Of a stretch of DNA of 64,000 bases, positions 39,501 to 49,000 are shown piece after piece. Origin of the DNA: Cheilinus undulatus (Eukaryota; Chordata; Actinopteri; Labriformes; Labridae); assembly GCF_018320785.1 (NCBI RefSeq), contig NC_054873.1:23030196-23094195 (forward strand), written 5' to 3'. Position 1 is the stretch's first letter. The number at the start of each line of letters is the position of its first letter. The position numbers and the translations under genes are program-made. Below the pieces are notes generated by a model, which worked only from the letters and a program-made list of their open reading frames with translations, was not told the origin of the DNA and did no database searches.

Positions 39501-42163
39501 CGAGATATATAAACAATTTTAGTGTGCCTGTACATACACACACACACACAAATAACACCAATTTCACTTAACCTGATGCAACTGATGCAATTAGGTGGTG
39601 GGAATATCAAGCAGTCCATCACATAACACTATGCTCCATATTTTATAACACTGAGTGCCACTACCAGAAACAGTGTTGCATTAAATACATTATCAGTATA
39701 ATAATGTTATTTTAGACATCTACTTTTAATTTTAGTCTTAGCCATAGGATTACATGTATTTTAGCTTTAGTCACATTTTGGTCACTTCTATCCTTTTTAG
39801 TTTTAGCCTTTACTTTTAGTCCAAGCATTTATTCTCTTGCCTAAATCTGGTACGAAGGAAAGGTAGTGTGCACTATGCACCCTGCCAAACCTGGGGTTGC
39901 TTTCTCCTGCTAAGAGGCAGATTAGCTACAGATGCATTGTTTTTTGACAGATTTACCCACAATGGAGAAGTATCAAGGACTTTTAATGTCCAACAAAAAC
40001 TAAATTACATTTTAGTCTAGTTTCAGGCATCTTGACAAAAACCAAACTTACTTTTTCGTCAGTTTTAGTCATTATGAATCTATCTTTGGCTAGTCTTAGT
40101 CCAGTTTTCATCATGGAAAAAAGGCTGTTTACAAACATTTTTAGTCATAGCTTTAGTCAATGAATTTTACACTGCAGTATAATAAAAGAGGAAGACTATT
40201 AATCCCAATCTCCAGTCTTATTCTTTTTTTCAGGATCTTTTAGTTTTACAAATATGTATGAGGGATTTCTACAGCCATATGAACACAAATGCTGTCAGCC
40301 AAGTATCAAACACACAAGCAGAGGCAGTAGACGTTTGCTTAAAAGCAAAACAGTTCCTAAATAAAATGAAGAAGGTACTAAAGTAAGGGAACTTTACAAC
40401 AATAATGCCTTTATTACAACAGCGCAACAATGATTCCTACTTGTATTAATCTTAGAGTGCTTAATTTTCCTCCTTTTATTGACAGACTGTGATTTGTGGT
40501 GCTGTTGAACTGTAATGACCAGAGGGCGTTTTCTGCTATCTGGTCTGCACTTGCTGATACAAATCAAGGAAATTCCGGTAAATACATCTCAATGTATTCA
40601 TGGACAATGTTCAAGTATCTTTGTCTGTTTGATCCCCAGTGTAATGATAGAGATCTTTGATAGTACATACGTTTATTAATGTGAAATAAAATATGCCGCT
40701 AGCAATTTTATCTCAAAGAAACTACTGTGGCCAGGACAAAACAGTCAGTTAGCACAGCTACTAGTTTAATCTACATCTGAATGCATCAGGTATACTGTTT
40801 TTCCTTCATTTACATTACCCACATTTTAAAAAGTATATTCAGGAAACAAATGCAAAGATTGCCTTTGAAAAGTTGTGCAAAGAAAATCTGCAAATTAAGT
40901 AGGTAGTCCTAAAACCTATTTTTAGAAGAATCACCATGACAGTTGTCTCTGCTGAGGAAACTACTGACTGTCATGGGGCTTTACTATCTCCACGATACAC
41001 TTAATTCATCCTTTATTAACAAAGTGTGTCTATAGTGGCATAAGGACTAAGAAAAACGTACACGCGTATGCATTCTTTACTTTAAAACGTAAACGGTCAA
41101 AGGCCTATCAGGACCCCTTTCCATTTCACTCTGCAACCAAGTTAAGTGAAAGGAAATGGAGGCCCAAGTTGACGTGAAGGCGAAGGGCTACAATGAGTTT
41201 TTAAGATATTTCATTTTATACACAACTGATACCAAAGAATACGTTTCATCAATATGACTGTTTCCTACAGCTTTTGAAAGGGCTGATAAAAGCCTGTCAA
41301 ATAGCATCTAACTTGCTAACCCACTCGATGACCAAGCCTTTCGTTCACCATTAAATAACGGTAAAGCTAACGTTATTAGGCAAGATTTGTAATGTTCAGC
41401 AAAAATAACAAAATAATCACATTATTGTCGCCGTTAAACGAGAGGTGGCAGTCACCTAAATCTAGAACTTAATACGTTATGCTGTTCCTTCTGGGTGCTA
41501 GGTTAACGGTTATCGTTGGCTTCTAGCAAGCTTGCTAACTTAGTAGCTAATATTAGCTTAGCAAACGCTTCTGCCAACTTCTCAATAGGGATAAGACTAC
41601 TTCCTGGAACTAAATGCATATAATATACGTTTTATGGATTGATATACAACTCAGTTCAAATATCTCTCAATTTTGAACATTAGGCACACACAAAAGTTAG
41701 ATACATTGAGTAAAACGATCCTATGTTAATCTTATCACTCTTGTGAAACTGCCAACTTCCAGCAAGTAAACTACTCCTACAAGGCTAACGGCTAAGCTAA
41801 CGTCCGTGGCCTGTTTATGCTTCACCCAAGCCTGGACCCCGGTCTTTCCTGACGTTGACATACCAAAATACCTACCTGGATGACCTCGTTGACCTCCCTG
41901 ATACACTCCACCATATGCTGGAGGATCTGTTCGGCAGTCAAAACCTCGAAGCGGTAGTCCTCCTCCTCTTCTTCGCCGGGGCCGTGGCCACCTCCACCAG
42001 TTTCACCGCACTCGTCTCGCTCTCCACCAGCCACCACGGGATCGACCAACTCCACCTCCCCGAGCTCCAGGGTGTCGTCCTCGGGCTCCTCTTCGGCGCT
42101 GTCCTCGCTACATTCCTCCTCTTCGTCGTCGTACTCATAGTTATAACCCTCGTCTGAGTCCAT
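21555..42163 (-). CDS. arih1: Ariadne-1, RBR-type E3 ubiquitin-protein ligase
   Basis: Fourteen coding exons on minus: 42163-41876, 37622-37555, 37405-37258, 32571-32479, 32388-32333, 31570-31504, 31328-31222, 31130-31088, 30977-30906, 30729-30599, 28385-28328, 27980-27720, 21833-21721, 21639-21555. Every junction is GT-AG and in phase; the product is 529 aa against 557 in human, the shortfall lying in the acidic/Gly-rich N-terminus. Order: acidic tail (1-75), UBA-like domain (about 78-120), RING1 (C158, C161, C175, H177, C180, C183), IBR, RING2/Rcat with the catalytic Cys at 329 (GGCNHMVC, equivalent to human C357), then the Ariadne domain to the end (LWEYIED). The family takes ubiquitin from an E2 such as UBE2L3 as a thioester on the Rcat Cys and works with neddylated cullin-RING ligases. 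The start at 42163 (MDSDEG) matches human; an in-frame ATG at 42181 is less likely. It is intact and likely functional. Confidence 0.97.
22303..22460. mobile_element. Tc1-type terminal repeat fragment
   Basis: The stretch TATAAAAGTCTACACACCCC followed by AACAAGTTTTTGTGGTGTAA is a common terminal repeat of a fish Tc1 family. It may belong with the small transposase scrap at 25225-25300, split by the later Tc1 insertion at 22963. That link is inference. Confidence 0.45.
23248..24168. mobile_element. Nested non-autonomous DNA transposon (possibly hAT)
   Basis: The host Tc1 text (CCTGAGCCTTCA ... AATGGTTTCTCAGTCTGG) is split here. The ends of the insert, GGGTCCGATGTTAAGG and the inverse of CCGACATTAACGGTTGCC, form an imperfect inverted repeat. 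GCCTTCA and GCCTTTA flank it and may be a target duplication with a mismatch. The inside has no transposase but has several ACTTGCCC motifs near both ends. Exact borders are uncertain by a few bases. Confidence 0.5.
24225..24892 (+). pseudogene. Tc1 transposase pseudogene (core deleted)
   Basis: Bases 24225-24500 encode the paired-like DNA-binding part ([20 protein letters not shown]). Bases 24506-24892 encode the end of the catalytic domain, with the second Asp and the Glu in [10 protein letters not shown] and the usual end PTKY. The part between, with the first catalytic Asp, is missing, and a stop separates the two. Confidence 0.8.
25225..25305 (+). mobile_element. Tc1 transposase scrap
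   Basis: The bases read as a decayed version of the Tc1 block that encodes MKHVGGSIMLWG (GAAGCATGTTGGTAGCATCATGC). It is too short and broken to say more. It sits just right of the complete Tc1 copy. Confidence 0.5.
25569..26171. mobile_element. PIF/Harbinger-like MITE
   Basis: The ends GGGCTAATCCCATTTCTACC and the inverse of GGTAGAAATGGGATTGACCC form a clear terminal inverted repeat of about 20 bp. Weaker inverted similarity extends further in. TTA stands on both sides (25566-25568 and 26172-26174), the three-base TWA target duplication typical of PIF/Harbinger. It has no coding capacity and lies in arih1 intron 12 (between the exons ending at 27720 and starting at 21833). Confidence 0.65.
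28738..28998 (+). repeat. Dispersed short repeat (SINE-like / RTE-tail-like)
   Basis: It starts TTACCTCCGCCAAGGAGGTTATG, followed by a (TTTG)-rich stretch, GTTATGGACGGATTTTGATG and a GGATCACCGTCTGGATCC core. It ends CTCCGAGTGCTTTTCTAGTT. This pattern is a widespread dispersed repeat in fish and many invertebrates. The exact family name is not certain from sequence alone. Intronic in arih1 (intron 10). Confidence 0.6.
29218..29900. repeat. Unclassified GC-richer block in arih1 intron 10, probably a transposon remnant
   Basis: From about 29400 to 29880 the base composition jumps well above the intron around it. A TATA-like TCTATATAAAAGG stands at about 29461. There is no long open frame and no conserved exon of arih1 here. 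An insertion of mobile DNA is the most likely reading, but no ends could be defined. Confidence 0.3.
32572..37257 (-). other. arih1 intron 3
   Basis: A 4.7-kb intron between the two exons that together encode RING1. Apart from the hAT-like MITE at 36312-36738 and a short (CTAT)n run near 35846, nothing is recognised. Open frames at 35432-35941 have no family resemblance. Confidence 0.8.
36312..36738. mobile_element. hAT-type MITE with perfect 8-bp target duplication
   Basis: The element begins TAGGGATAGGAATTAA and ends TTACCATTCCTA, an imperfect inverted repeat. GGACTAAC precedes it (36304-36311) and follows it (36739-36746) exactly, an 8-bp duplication as hAT elements make. There is no coding content. 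It is in arih1 intron 3. Confidence 0.7.
37623..41875 (-). other. arih1 intron 1
   Basis: A 4.25-kb intron after codon 96. Besides the dispersed repeat at 38229-38412 and a (CA)n run near 39536-39550, no feature was found. The strip next to exon 1 (41300-41870) is richer in CpG and in TAGC/GCTA words, as expected near a promoter. Confidence 0.8.
38229..38412. repeat. Dispersed repeat (LINE/SINE tail type)
   Basis: It contains the string TTTATATAGCGCCTTTCAAG followed by CCCAAGGACGCTTTACAG, a very common dispersed repeat core in animals, usually a retroposon tail. It is in arih1 intron 1. The borders are approximate. Confidence 0.55.
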
Positions 42164-42349
42164 TCCTAGGGTGGTTATCAACTTGTGACAAGCACACCTG
42201 AAGGTCTACAGTGTGAGAAATGTTGGTTGCGGAACAATACGAAAACCCAAATTATCCGAGCCTGTTTTTCAGCTGCAGCGAAAATAACAACAAAACGTCG
42301 CCGCTGCTAAGCCAACAAAGAGACACAGCGTCACTGACTGACGACGGCC

Positions 42350-42357
42350 TTACGTCA
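42350..42357. promoter_or_regulatory. CRE-like site (ATF/CREB family)
   Basis: TTACGTCA is one base from the full CRE palindrome TGACGTCA. It lies 187 bp upstream of the arih1 start codon in CpG-containing sequence. A match of 8 bases is weak on its own. Confidence 0.4.
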
Positions 42358-42950
42358 GATGGGCTGTACAAGAGGACGTAAAATACAATAATTTGAAACA
42401 CTTTTATTATATTAACATTTTTCAAAACATTTCATGACATTGTAGGCCTTCTGCTTGTGTTTATAATAATAAACTCTTAAGTACGGTTTACAAAAAAGAA
42501 ACGACAGTTCAGTACCTTAATATTACTCTTCCCCTTTATATAATGTACAGAAAAGAGAAACGGTTGAAAGAAAGAAAAAATGCGTATCACATTAGCAAAC
42601 TATTTGATTTTAAAATCACTTTTTATGCTGTTCTTGTGGTTTGACTTCACAAACCCGCTATTCTTTATCAGACACAAGCCTACAAGCCTATTCTTCCTGA
42701 GAAGTTTTATTCCACCCGGTTTAAGATTACAAAGGCTATTTGTCAAAAGTCAGAGCTGGTTATTTAATAAGTGACATAAGAAAAAATGTGTATACAATGA
42801 TTTGACAGAAAAAAATTAAATTAAATAAGAATATTAAATACACATATCATTTCGGTCAGAGGATTCATAATATTCTATAGCCTGTGGAATTTATTAGACA
42901 GAAATAAAGAACTGTTAAAAGAAAAAGAAAATGCTGCACCTTTTGCCAAG

Positions 42951-42960
42951 GTCACGTGAC
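42951..42960. promoter_or_regulatory. CLEAR element (TFEB/TFE3/MITF site) upstream of hexa
   Basis: GTCACGTGAC is the exact 10-bp CLEAR palindrome that TFEB binds in promoters of lysosomal genes. It ends 64 bp before the hexa ATG, the distance and setting typical for this network. HEXA is an established TFEB target in mammals. Confidence 0.8.
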
Positions 42961-43024
42961 GCACCGTCTTCGAGCACCTGACTCGCTCGACAGTTTGACA
43001 GTATAGTTGTTACCATCGCGGGAA

Positions 43025-46000
43025 ATGGAAGTCATTTGTAAGCGAGGTAAAACCTTTCCAAATTTTTATCTACTCGTATTAATTATAGCCCAAGTGGGCT
43101 TACACATAGTGGAGGGAGTGTGGCCACTACCTCAGAGTTTCATCTCCTCACCGGAGCAGTACCGACTCAACCCACAGGCTCTCTACTTTGGATACGGAAG
43201 ACAATCAGCCGCACAGCCGGGATGTACTGTTCTAGATTCTGCATTCAAGAGATACTTTTCTCTTGTTTTTCCTGACTTCACTTCTGGTAAGTTTTAAAAG
43301 GAGGTGGGTATAAGGCTAAAAGCAAGATTTAACACCTTGCTTAAGTAACAAGATCCACAGATAATAGAATACAAATAAGCTATTCATAAAGGTGTTTGTG
43401 ATACGACCAGACGTTGCTGTGTCAACTTAAAGTTGCCCTCAAACAATATATAAATTGTGTATCTAGTGTAGGCTTTAAAGGTTAATCTCGAATCCAAGAT
43501 TATGTTATGAATGGACAGTGCATAATGCTGCCTGGTTTTATGGTGTATGTTTTGTCATGCCTTTTAAAGCAGATCAATCGGCTTTGTAGAAACAGCAGTT
43601 CATCAGTCAGCCAATGTAGTAAAACCTGCTCTATACAGCCCACAATGAAAGCAGGCTGAGTAACATTTTGTTTTTTATGGTTAACAAAGGTTATGGGATA
43701 GAGGAAGCTTAAAGCTATAAAAATAAAACTGTACATGTGATGCTTTTACTTCTGCAAAACTTTAACCAAACATTCAATGTCTTGTAATCATTTCCCTAAT
43801 CATATTAATCTTAATAATAATCATAATAATAATCATATGTCCAACAGGTTATGGTGCCCTTCGATTCAGTGCAGATACACCATTCAGTGTTGTGGTCAGT
43901 GTTGACCATGATGATTGTGAAGGTTACCCAAGTGAGGATTCCTCCGAAAGATGTAGGTATTTTTGAGAAACATATCACAGATGATGTGGCCATGGCTACA
44001 ATCATACAAGCAGATTAGGTTTGATGCATTTTCTTACCTGCTCTTTTTTTGTGTTCCAGACAGCCTGACTGTCTCTGCGGGGCATGCATCTCTGAATGCA
44101 GAAACGGTGTGGGGTGCTTTAAGAGGTGAGCTGTTGTTAAGTAGACTGCTAAGAAACATCTTTCGTTGGCAAAGCCTGTTAAGCAGGTTTTACAGGATAT
44201 GTCATGGTATCCGACATTAAACTCTCTTCAAACAAATTTGTTTTAAATTTTATTTTAGTTTTAAAACATGTTTTTTGGCTTTTTAGGCATTTATTTATTG
44301 AGGAAAACAGTGGATAGAATTAGAAACAGGGATGAGAGGGTGGGAGAAAGACATGCGGGAAAGGAACCACAGGCCACGGCTGCCTGTGCACATGGGCTTG
44401 GCCTATGCACTAGGCCATCTTAGTACCCCCAATCTTTATTATTTTTCAAAATGTATTCAATTAAAACAATACACTCAAGATGCAAGCATATAATTAACTC
44501 TTTACAACCCAATGCCACTAGATAAGTACAAGTACAAGGAAAAAAAGTTGAACATAGTTGCTATTCTTCTAAGCATGGTCTTAATACATTTTATTTTTTC
44601 ATACTCATTTATTGTTTCAGTTTTTTTTTTTAGGATTATGCTCTTTAACCTAAAACTGCGTTAAAAAAACAATATCAAACATTTGTTTCATTCCACTTCA
44701 AAAGAAATCACAGACCCAATAAAACACTGTATTTAATTCACCAAGTATTATTTTTTGAGGGCTCATTGTTTATAATAGAAAATACAAAGCTAGCCATTTC
44801 ACCAAGGTTATCCAGAACATCACGGCATGTTAACAAAACCAAAAAGGTTGTGTCACATTTTCAGTTTCATGCAGTATTGATCCTTTTCAGATTCTATATT
44901 CTATGACGATGATTCTTTTTTTTCCTTTTTTTTTTGGGGGGGGGGGGGGAATCCCATTTGAAGCTTCTTTTCTCAGTTACCTTTTCCAGTTCATATATAT
45001 ATATATACAGTCATGGAAAAAATTATTAGACCCTTGTTTTCTTCAATTTCTTGTTCATTTTAATGCCTGGTACAACTAAAGGTACATTTTTTTGGACAAA
45101 TATAATGATAACAACAAAAAAGCTCATAAGAGTTTAATTTAAGAGCTGAGATCTAGCCATTTTCCATGGTTTTCTTGATAATAACCAAAATCACTTAAGT
45201 TCTTACATCAATAGCTATGGCATTGTACTGCCAAAAACAGTGCTTTTAGGCATTCCATGTTTTCTTTTCTGTCTGTTAGTCACATGATACACACAGGAGT
45301 TAGTACTTGATTGCATAACCATTGTTTTTGATGACTGCAGCCATGCGTCTTGGCATGCTCTCTACCAGCTTCTGACATTGTTCTGCTGTCACAGCAGCCC
45401 ATTCCTGTTGGAAAAATTCAACCAAATTTGCTTTGTTTTTGGGCTTGTGGTTTTCCATTTTGAGTTTGATGATGTTCCACAGGTTTTCAGTTGGATTTAG
45501 ATGTGGTGATTGAGCAGGCCAAGGTATGGTTTGAATGTTCTGGTTCTCCATCCAGGCTTTAACTGACCTTGCCATGTGGCAAGGGGCATTATCTTGTTGG
45601 AAAATCCAGTCATTCAAGGCAGGAAAGAGTTTATCAGCTGATGGAAGAAGACTGTTTTCAAGAGTAGCCTTGTACATGACCTGGTTCATTCGCCCTTCAC
45701 ACAATTGCATTTGCCCTGTTCCACCCATAATGAAACAACCCCAGATCATCACCGATCCACCCCCATGTTTTACTGTGGGGGCGAGACAGTCTGGTTTGTA
45801 GGCTGCTCCAGGCCTCCTCCTAACCAGTAAGTTGGCTGGAATGGGCATCAACTCAAAATTGGATTCATCACTGAAGAGAACCTTAGCCCAATCATCAACA
45901 GTCCAATCCTTGTGATCCCTAGCAAAGAGTAACTGGGCCTTCCTCTGCCTTTCGTTGATGAAGGGCTTCTTCCGTGCCCTGTGTGACTTCAGACCAGCTT

Positions 46001-49000
46001 CAAGAAGTCGGTTTCGAACTGTCCTTGCTGAACAAGTCACATTTCTCGACAGTGCCCACTCATTTTTAAGGTCCCTGGAGGTCTGACGATGATTCCTGAC
46101 ACAGGAACAAATGAGTGCACGGTCCTCTTGTGGGGTAGAAAGACGTTTCCTGCCTCGACCAGCTAGCAATTTGGTAGTACCATGTTCGGCTTGTTTTTTC
46201 TTGGTATAATGAACGGCTGTCTTGGAGATCTTCAGTTTTTTGGCTACCTGTCTCTTACTCATGCCAATTTCCAGCAGTGCCAAGATGGCTGCCTTTGTGG
46301 CTTCACATAATTCTTTTGTTTTAGGCATTATGTTAGAGCTGACAACTTCTGAGTTGTGCTATGGCTTGAATGCAAGCAGTAAACCACTCTGGGCCTTTGC
46401 ATATGCAGTGCTGCTTATGACATGAAATGGCCTCTTATATACCCTGGGAATACAATTAAAGGTGCAGTGTGTAATATTTAGCCTAGTAGCATTTAGCAAA
46501 ACAAACTTGGTTAAAATGAAACATAACATTTATAAGTAGATTGATCTAAATTAGTGTTGACATCTGATAACACATTTTTAAATTTATGTTTTAAATTAAC
46601 TCAGAATAAGCCTTTTATTCATACATAGGGAGGGTCCCCTCCAAGGACGCTGCCATCTTGGATTTTTGCATTTTGCCTGTTTCTATGGCACCATAGAAGG
46701 AGCCAAACAACAGTTAAGCATGTATTGATTTTTAAACCTCACTGGTTTCCACAGTTATCACCAGAGAAATGAGCATCACACTCCAGAATTGACTGTTAGA
46801 TGTTGATATTCCCAATTTTACACACTGCACCTTTAAGCTTAAGCATGTCAAATAGGACATAAAGTATAATGGAATTAGCTGCATTTTTTGTCATGTTCAT
46901 TGTATTCTTCAGGTAATATACCTTTAGTGGTATCAAGCATTAAAATGAACAAGAAATTGAAGAAAACAAGGGTGGTCTAATAATTTTTTCCATGACTGTA
47001 TATACATTTTAGGCATGTTTGGGCTGAAATTGGAGGCTGAAGTAAGGCGTGTAATGGCGAGTATGCTCACCTTAGGAAGGAAAGAAGATTGACACAACCC
47101 AGGTCATGCTCTGAATGTCTTTGTACAAGGGCATGGGAAAATAATCTCTGAAAACTAAACAAAAGGCACACAGCTTTAGGGTGGAGTTATGGGTAGATGT
47201 GGCACTTAAACATAGTCTGGGGTACTGTTAGGGCAGGTCGAAGGGTTGCCACAACCCCCTGGTTGTCATGTGTATGTTCTGAGCACCTGAAAACTGTTGG
47301 TGGTGTTTGGGTGTATTACCAGGGGTGCAAAGGCCTGGACAAAAAAATGCTGTTAAGCTCGACATTGGCTGCTGAGGGACACACGTACATGTCAAATGTG
47401 TCGACGCTGGCCGCCCTCCCTCCTCTCTACAGCCCAGGGTTGTGGAACATTTGCCAGAAGTATTCGCTCACCTGCCTTGACTCGCATATGGATTTAAGTG
47501 ACATCCCATTCTTAATCCATAGGGTTTAATATGATGTCGGTCCACCCTTTGCAGCTAGAACAGCTTCAACTCCTCTGGGAAGGCTTTCCACAAAGTTTAG
47601 GAGTGTGTTTATGAGAATTTTTGACCATTCTTCCAGAAGTGTATTTGTGAGGTCACACACACCGATGCTGGACGAGAAGGCCTGGCTCTCAGTCTCCACT
47701 CTAGTTCATCCCAAAGGTGTTCTATCAGGTTGAGTTCAGGACTCTGTGCAGGCCAGTCAAGTTCATCCACACCAAACTCTCTCATTGTCTTTATGGACCT
47801 TGCTTTGTGCATTGGTACACAGTCATGTTGGAACAGGAAGGGTCCATCCCCAAAGTCCATCCCCAAAGTTGGGAGCATAGAATTGTCCAAAATCGCCCCT
47901 TAGTTCCTTTCACCGGAACTAAGGGGCCAAGCCCAGTTCCTGGAAAACAACCCCCCACCATATTCCCCCCTGCAACAAATTTTACACTTGGCACAATCCA
48001 GTCAGACAAGTACTGTTCTCCTAGCAATCACCAAACCCAGACCCGTCCATCAGATTGCCAGATTGAGAAGCGCGATTCGTCACTCAAGAGATGCATCTCC
48101 ACTGCTCTAGAGTCCAGTGGCAGCGTGCTTTACACCACTGCATCTGATGCTTTGCATTGCACTTGGTGATGTATGGCTTGGATGCAGCTGCTCGGCCATA
48201 GAAACCCATTCCATAAAGCTCTCTACACACTGTTCTTGAGCTAATCTGAAGGCCACATGAAGTTGGGAGGTCTGTAGCGATTGACTCTGCAGAAAGTTGG
48301 CGACCTCTGTGCACTATGCGCCTCAGCATCCGCTGATCCCACTTCATCATTTTATGTGGCATACCACTCCGTGGCTGGGTTGCTGTCGTTCCCAATTGCT
48401 TCCACTTTGTTGTAATACCACTGACAGTTGACTGTGGAATATTTAGAAGCAAGGAAATTTCACGACTGAACTCGTTGCACAGGGGGCATCCTATCACAGT
48501 ACCATGCTGGAATTCATTGAGCTCTTGAGAGCGACCCGTTCTTTCACAAATGTTTGTAGTAACAGTCTGCATGCCTAGGTTCTTGATTTTATACAACTGT
48601 GGCCATGGAAGTGATTGGAACACCTGATTTCAATTATTTGGATGGGTGAGTGAATACTTTTGGCAATATATACAGTGCTTAACAAATTTATAAGACCACC
48701 TGTCATATTTGTCTCAAAGACCATCCAGCATCATGAAGTGCTTTAATGCGGACTCTTTCATTTTCAGTGAGCTCTCCACGTTTTACCATTTTGAACAGGA
48801 ATGAGGGATTTCAAACTGAATTCACCCAAATTTGAGCTGGCTCCCTGGGCTTCTCTGAGAAGTCAGAAATTAATCAAGCATAACATTCAACCACTAAAAC
48901 TCATTTTTATGTTCAGGAATGCAAGTAAATAACTATAATTTGACATATTAATCAAGAAATATCAATGTGCTTTACTATTTTTTCAGGGTTTTTTGTAAAT

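Larger units (their letters stand above)
42164..43024. promoter_or_regulatory. Divergent arih1-hexa promoter region
   Basis: arih1 starts at 42163 leftward and hexa at 43025 rightward, so 861 bp separate the two start codons. Two regulatory-looking sites stand out: a CRE-like TTACGTCA at 42350-42357 near arih1, and a perfect CLEAR palindrome at 42951-42960 near hexa. The middle (42380-42900) is AT-rich. A small GC-rich island covers the first arih1 exon. Confidence 0.7.
45008..46998 (-). mobile_element. Tc1/mariner element with intact transposase, carrying a nested MITE
   Basis: It opens CAGTCATGGAAAAAATTATT at 45008 and ends with the exact inverse at 46998; TA flanks both ends (45006-45007, 46999-47000). 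The inverted repeats stay nearly identical for about 70 bp, differing mainly by a 3-base gap (GACC/GACCACC). The transposase is on minus at 45300-46328. A TATA box (TATATAAGAG, complement of about 46431-46440) lies some 100 bp upstream of its ATG. A 377-bp MITE sits between that promoter and the right inverted repeat. The element lies antisense to hexa in intron 3. Confidence 0.92.

Noticed and set aside
41855..42157. 100-codon frame antisense to arih1 exon 1
   Set aside because: A shadow of the acidic, GC-rich coding exon; the minus strand is clearly arih1.
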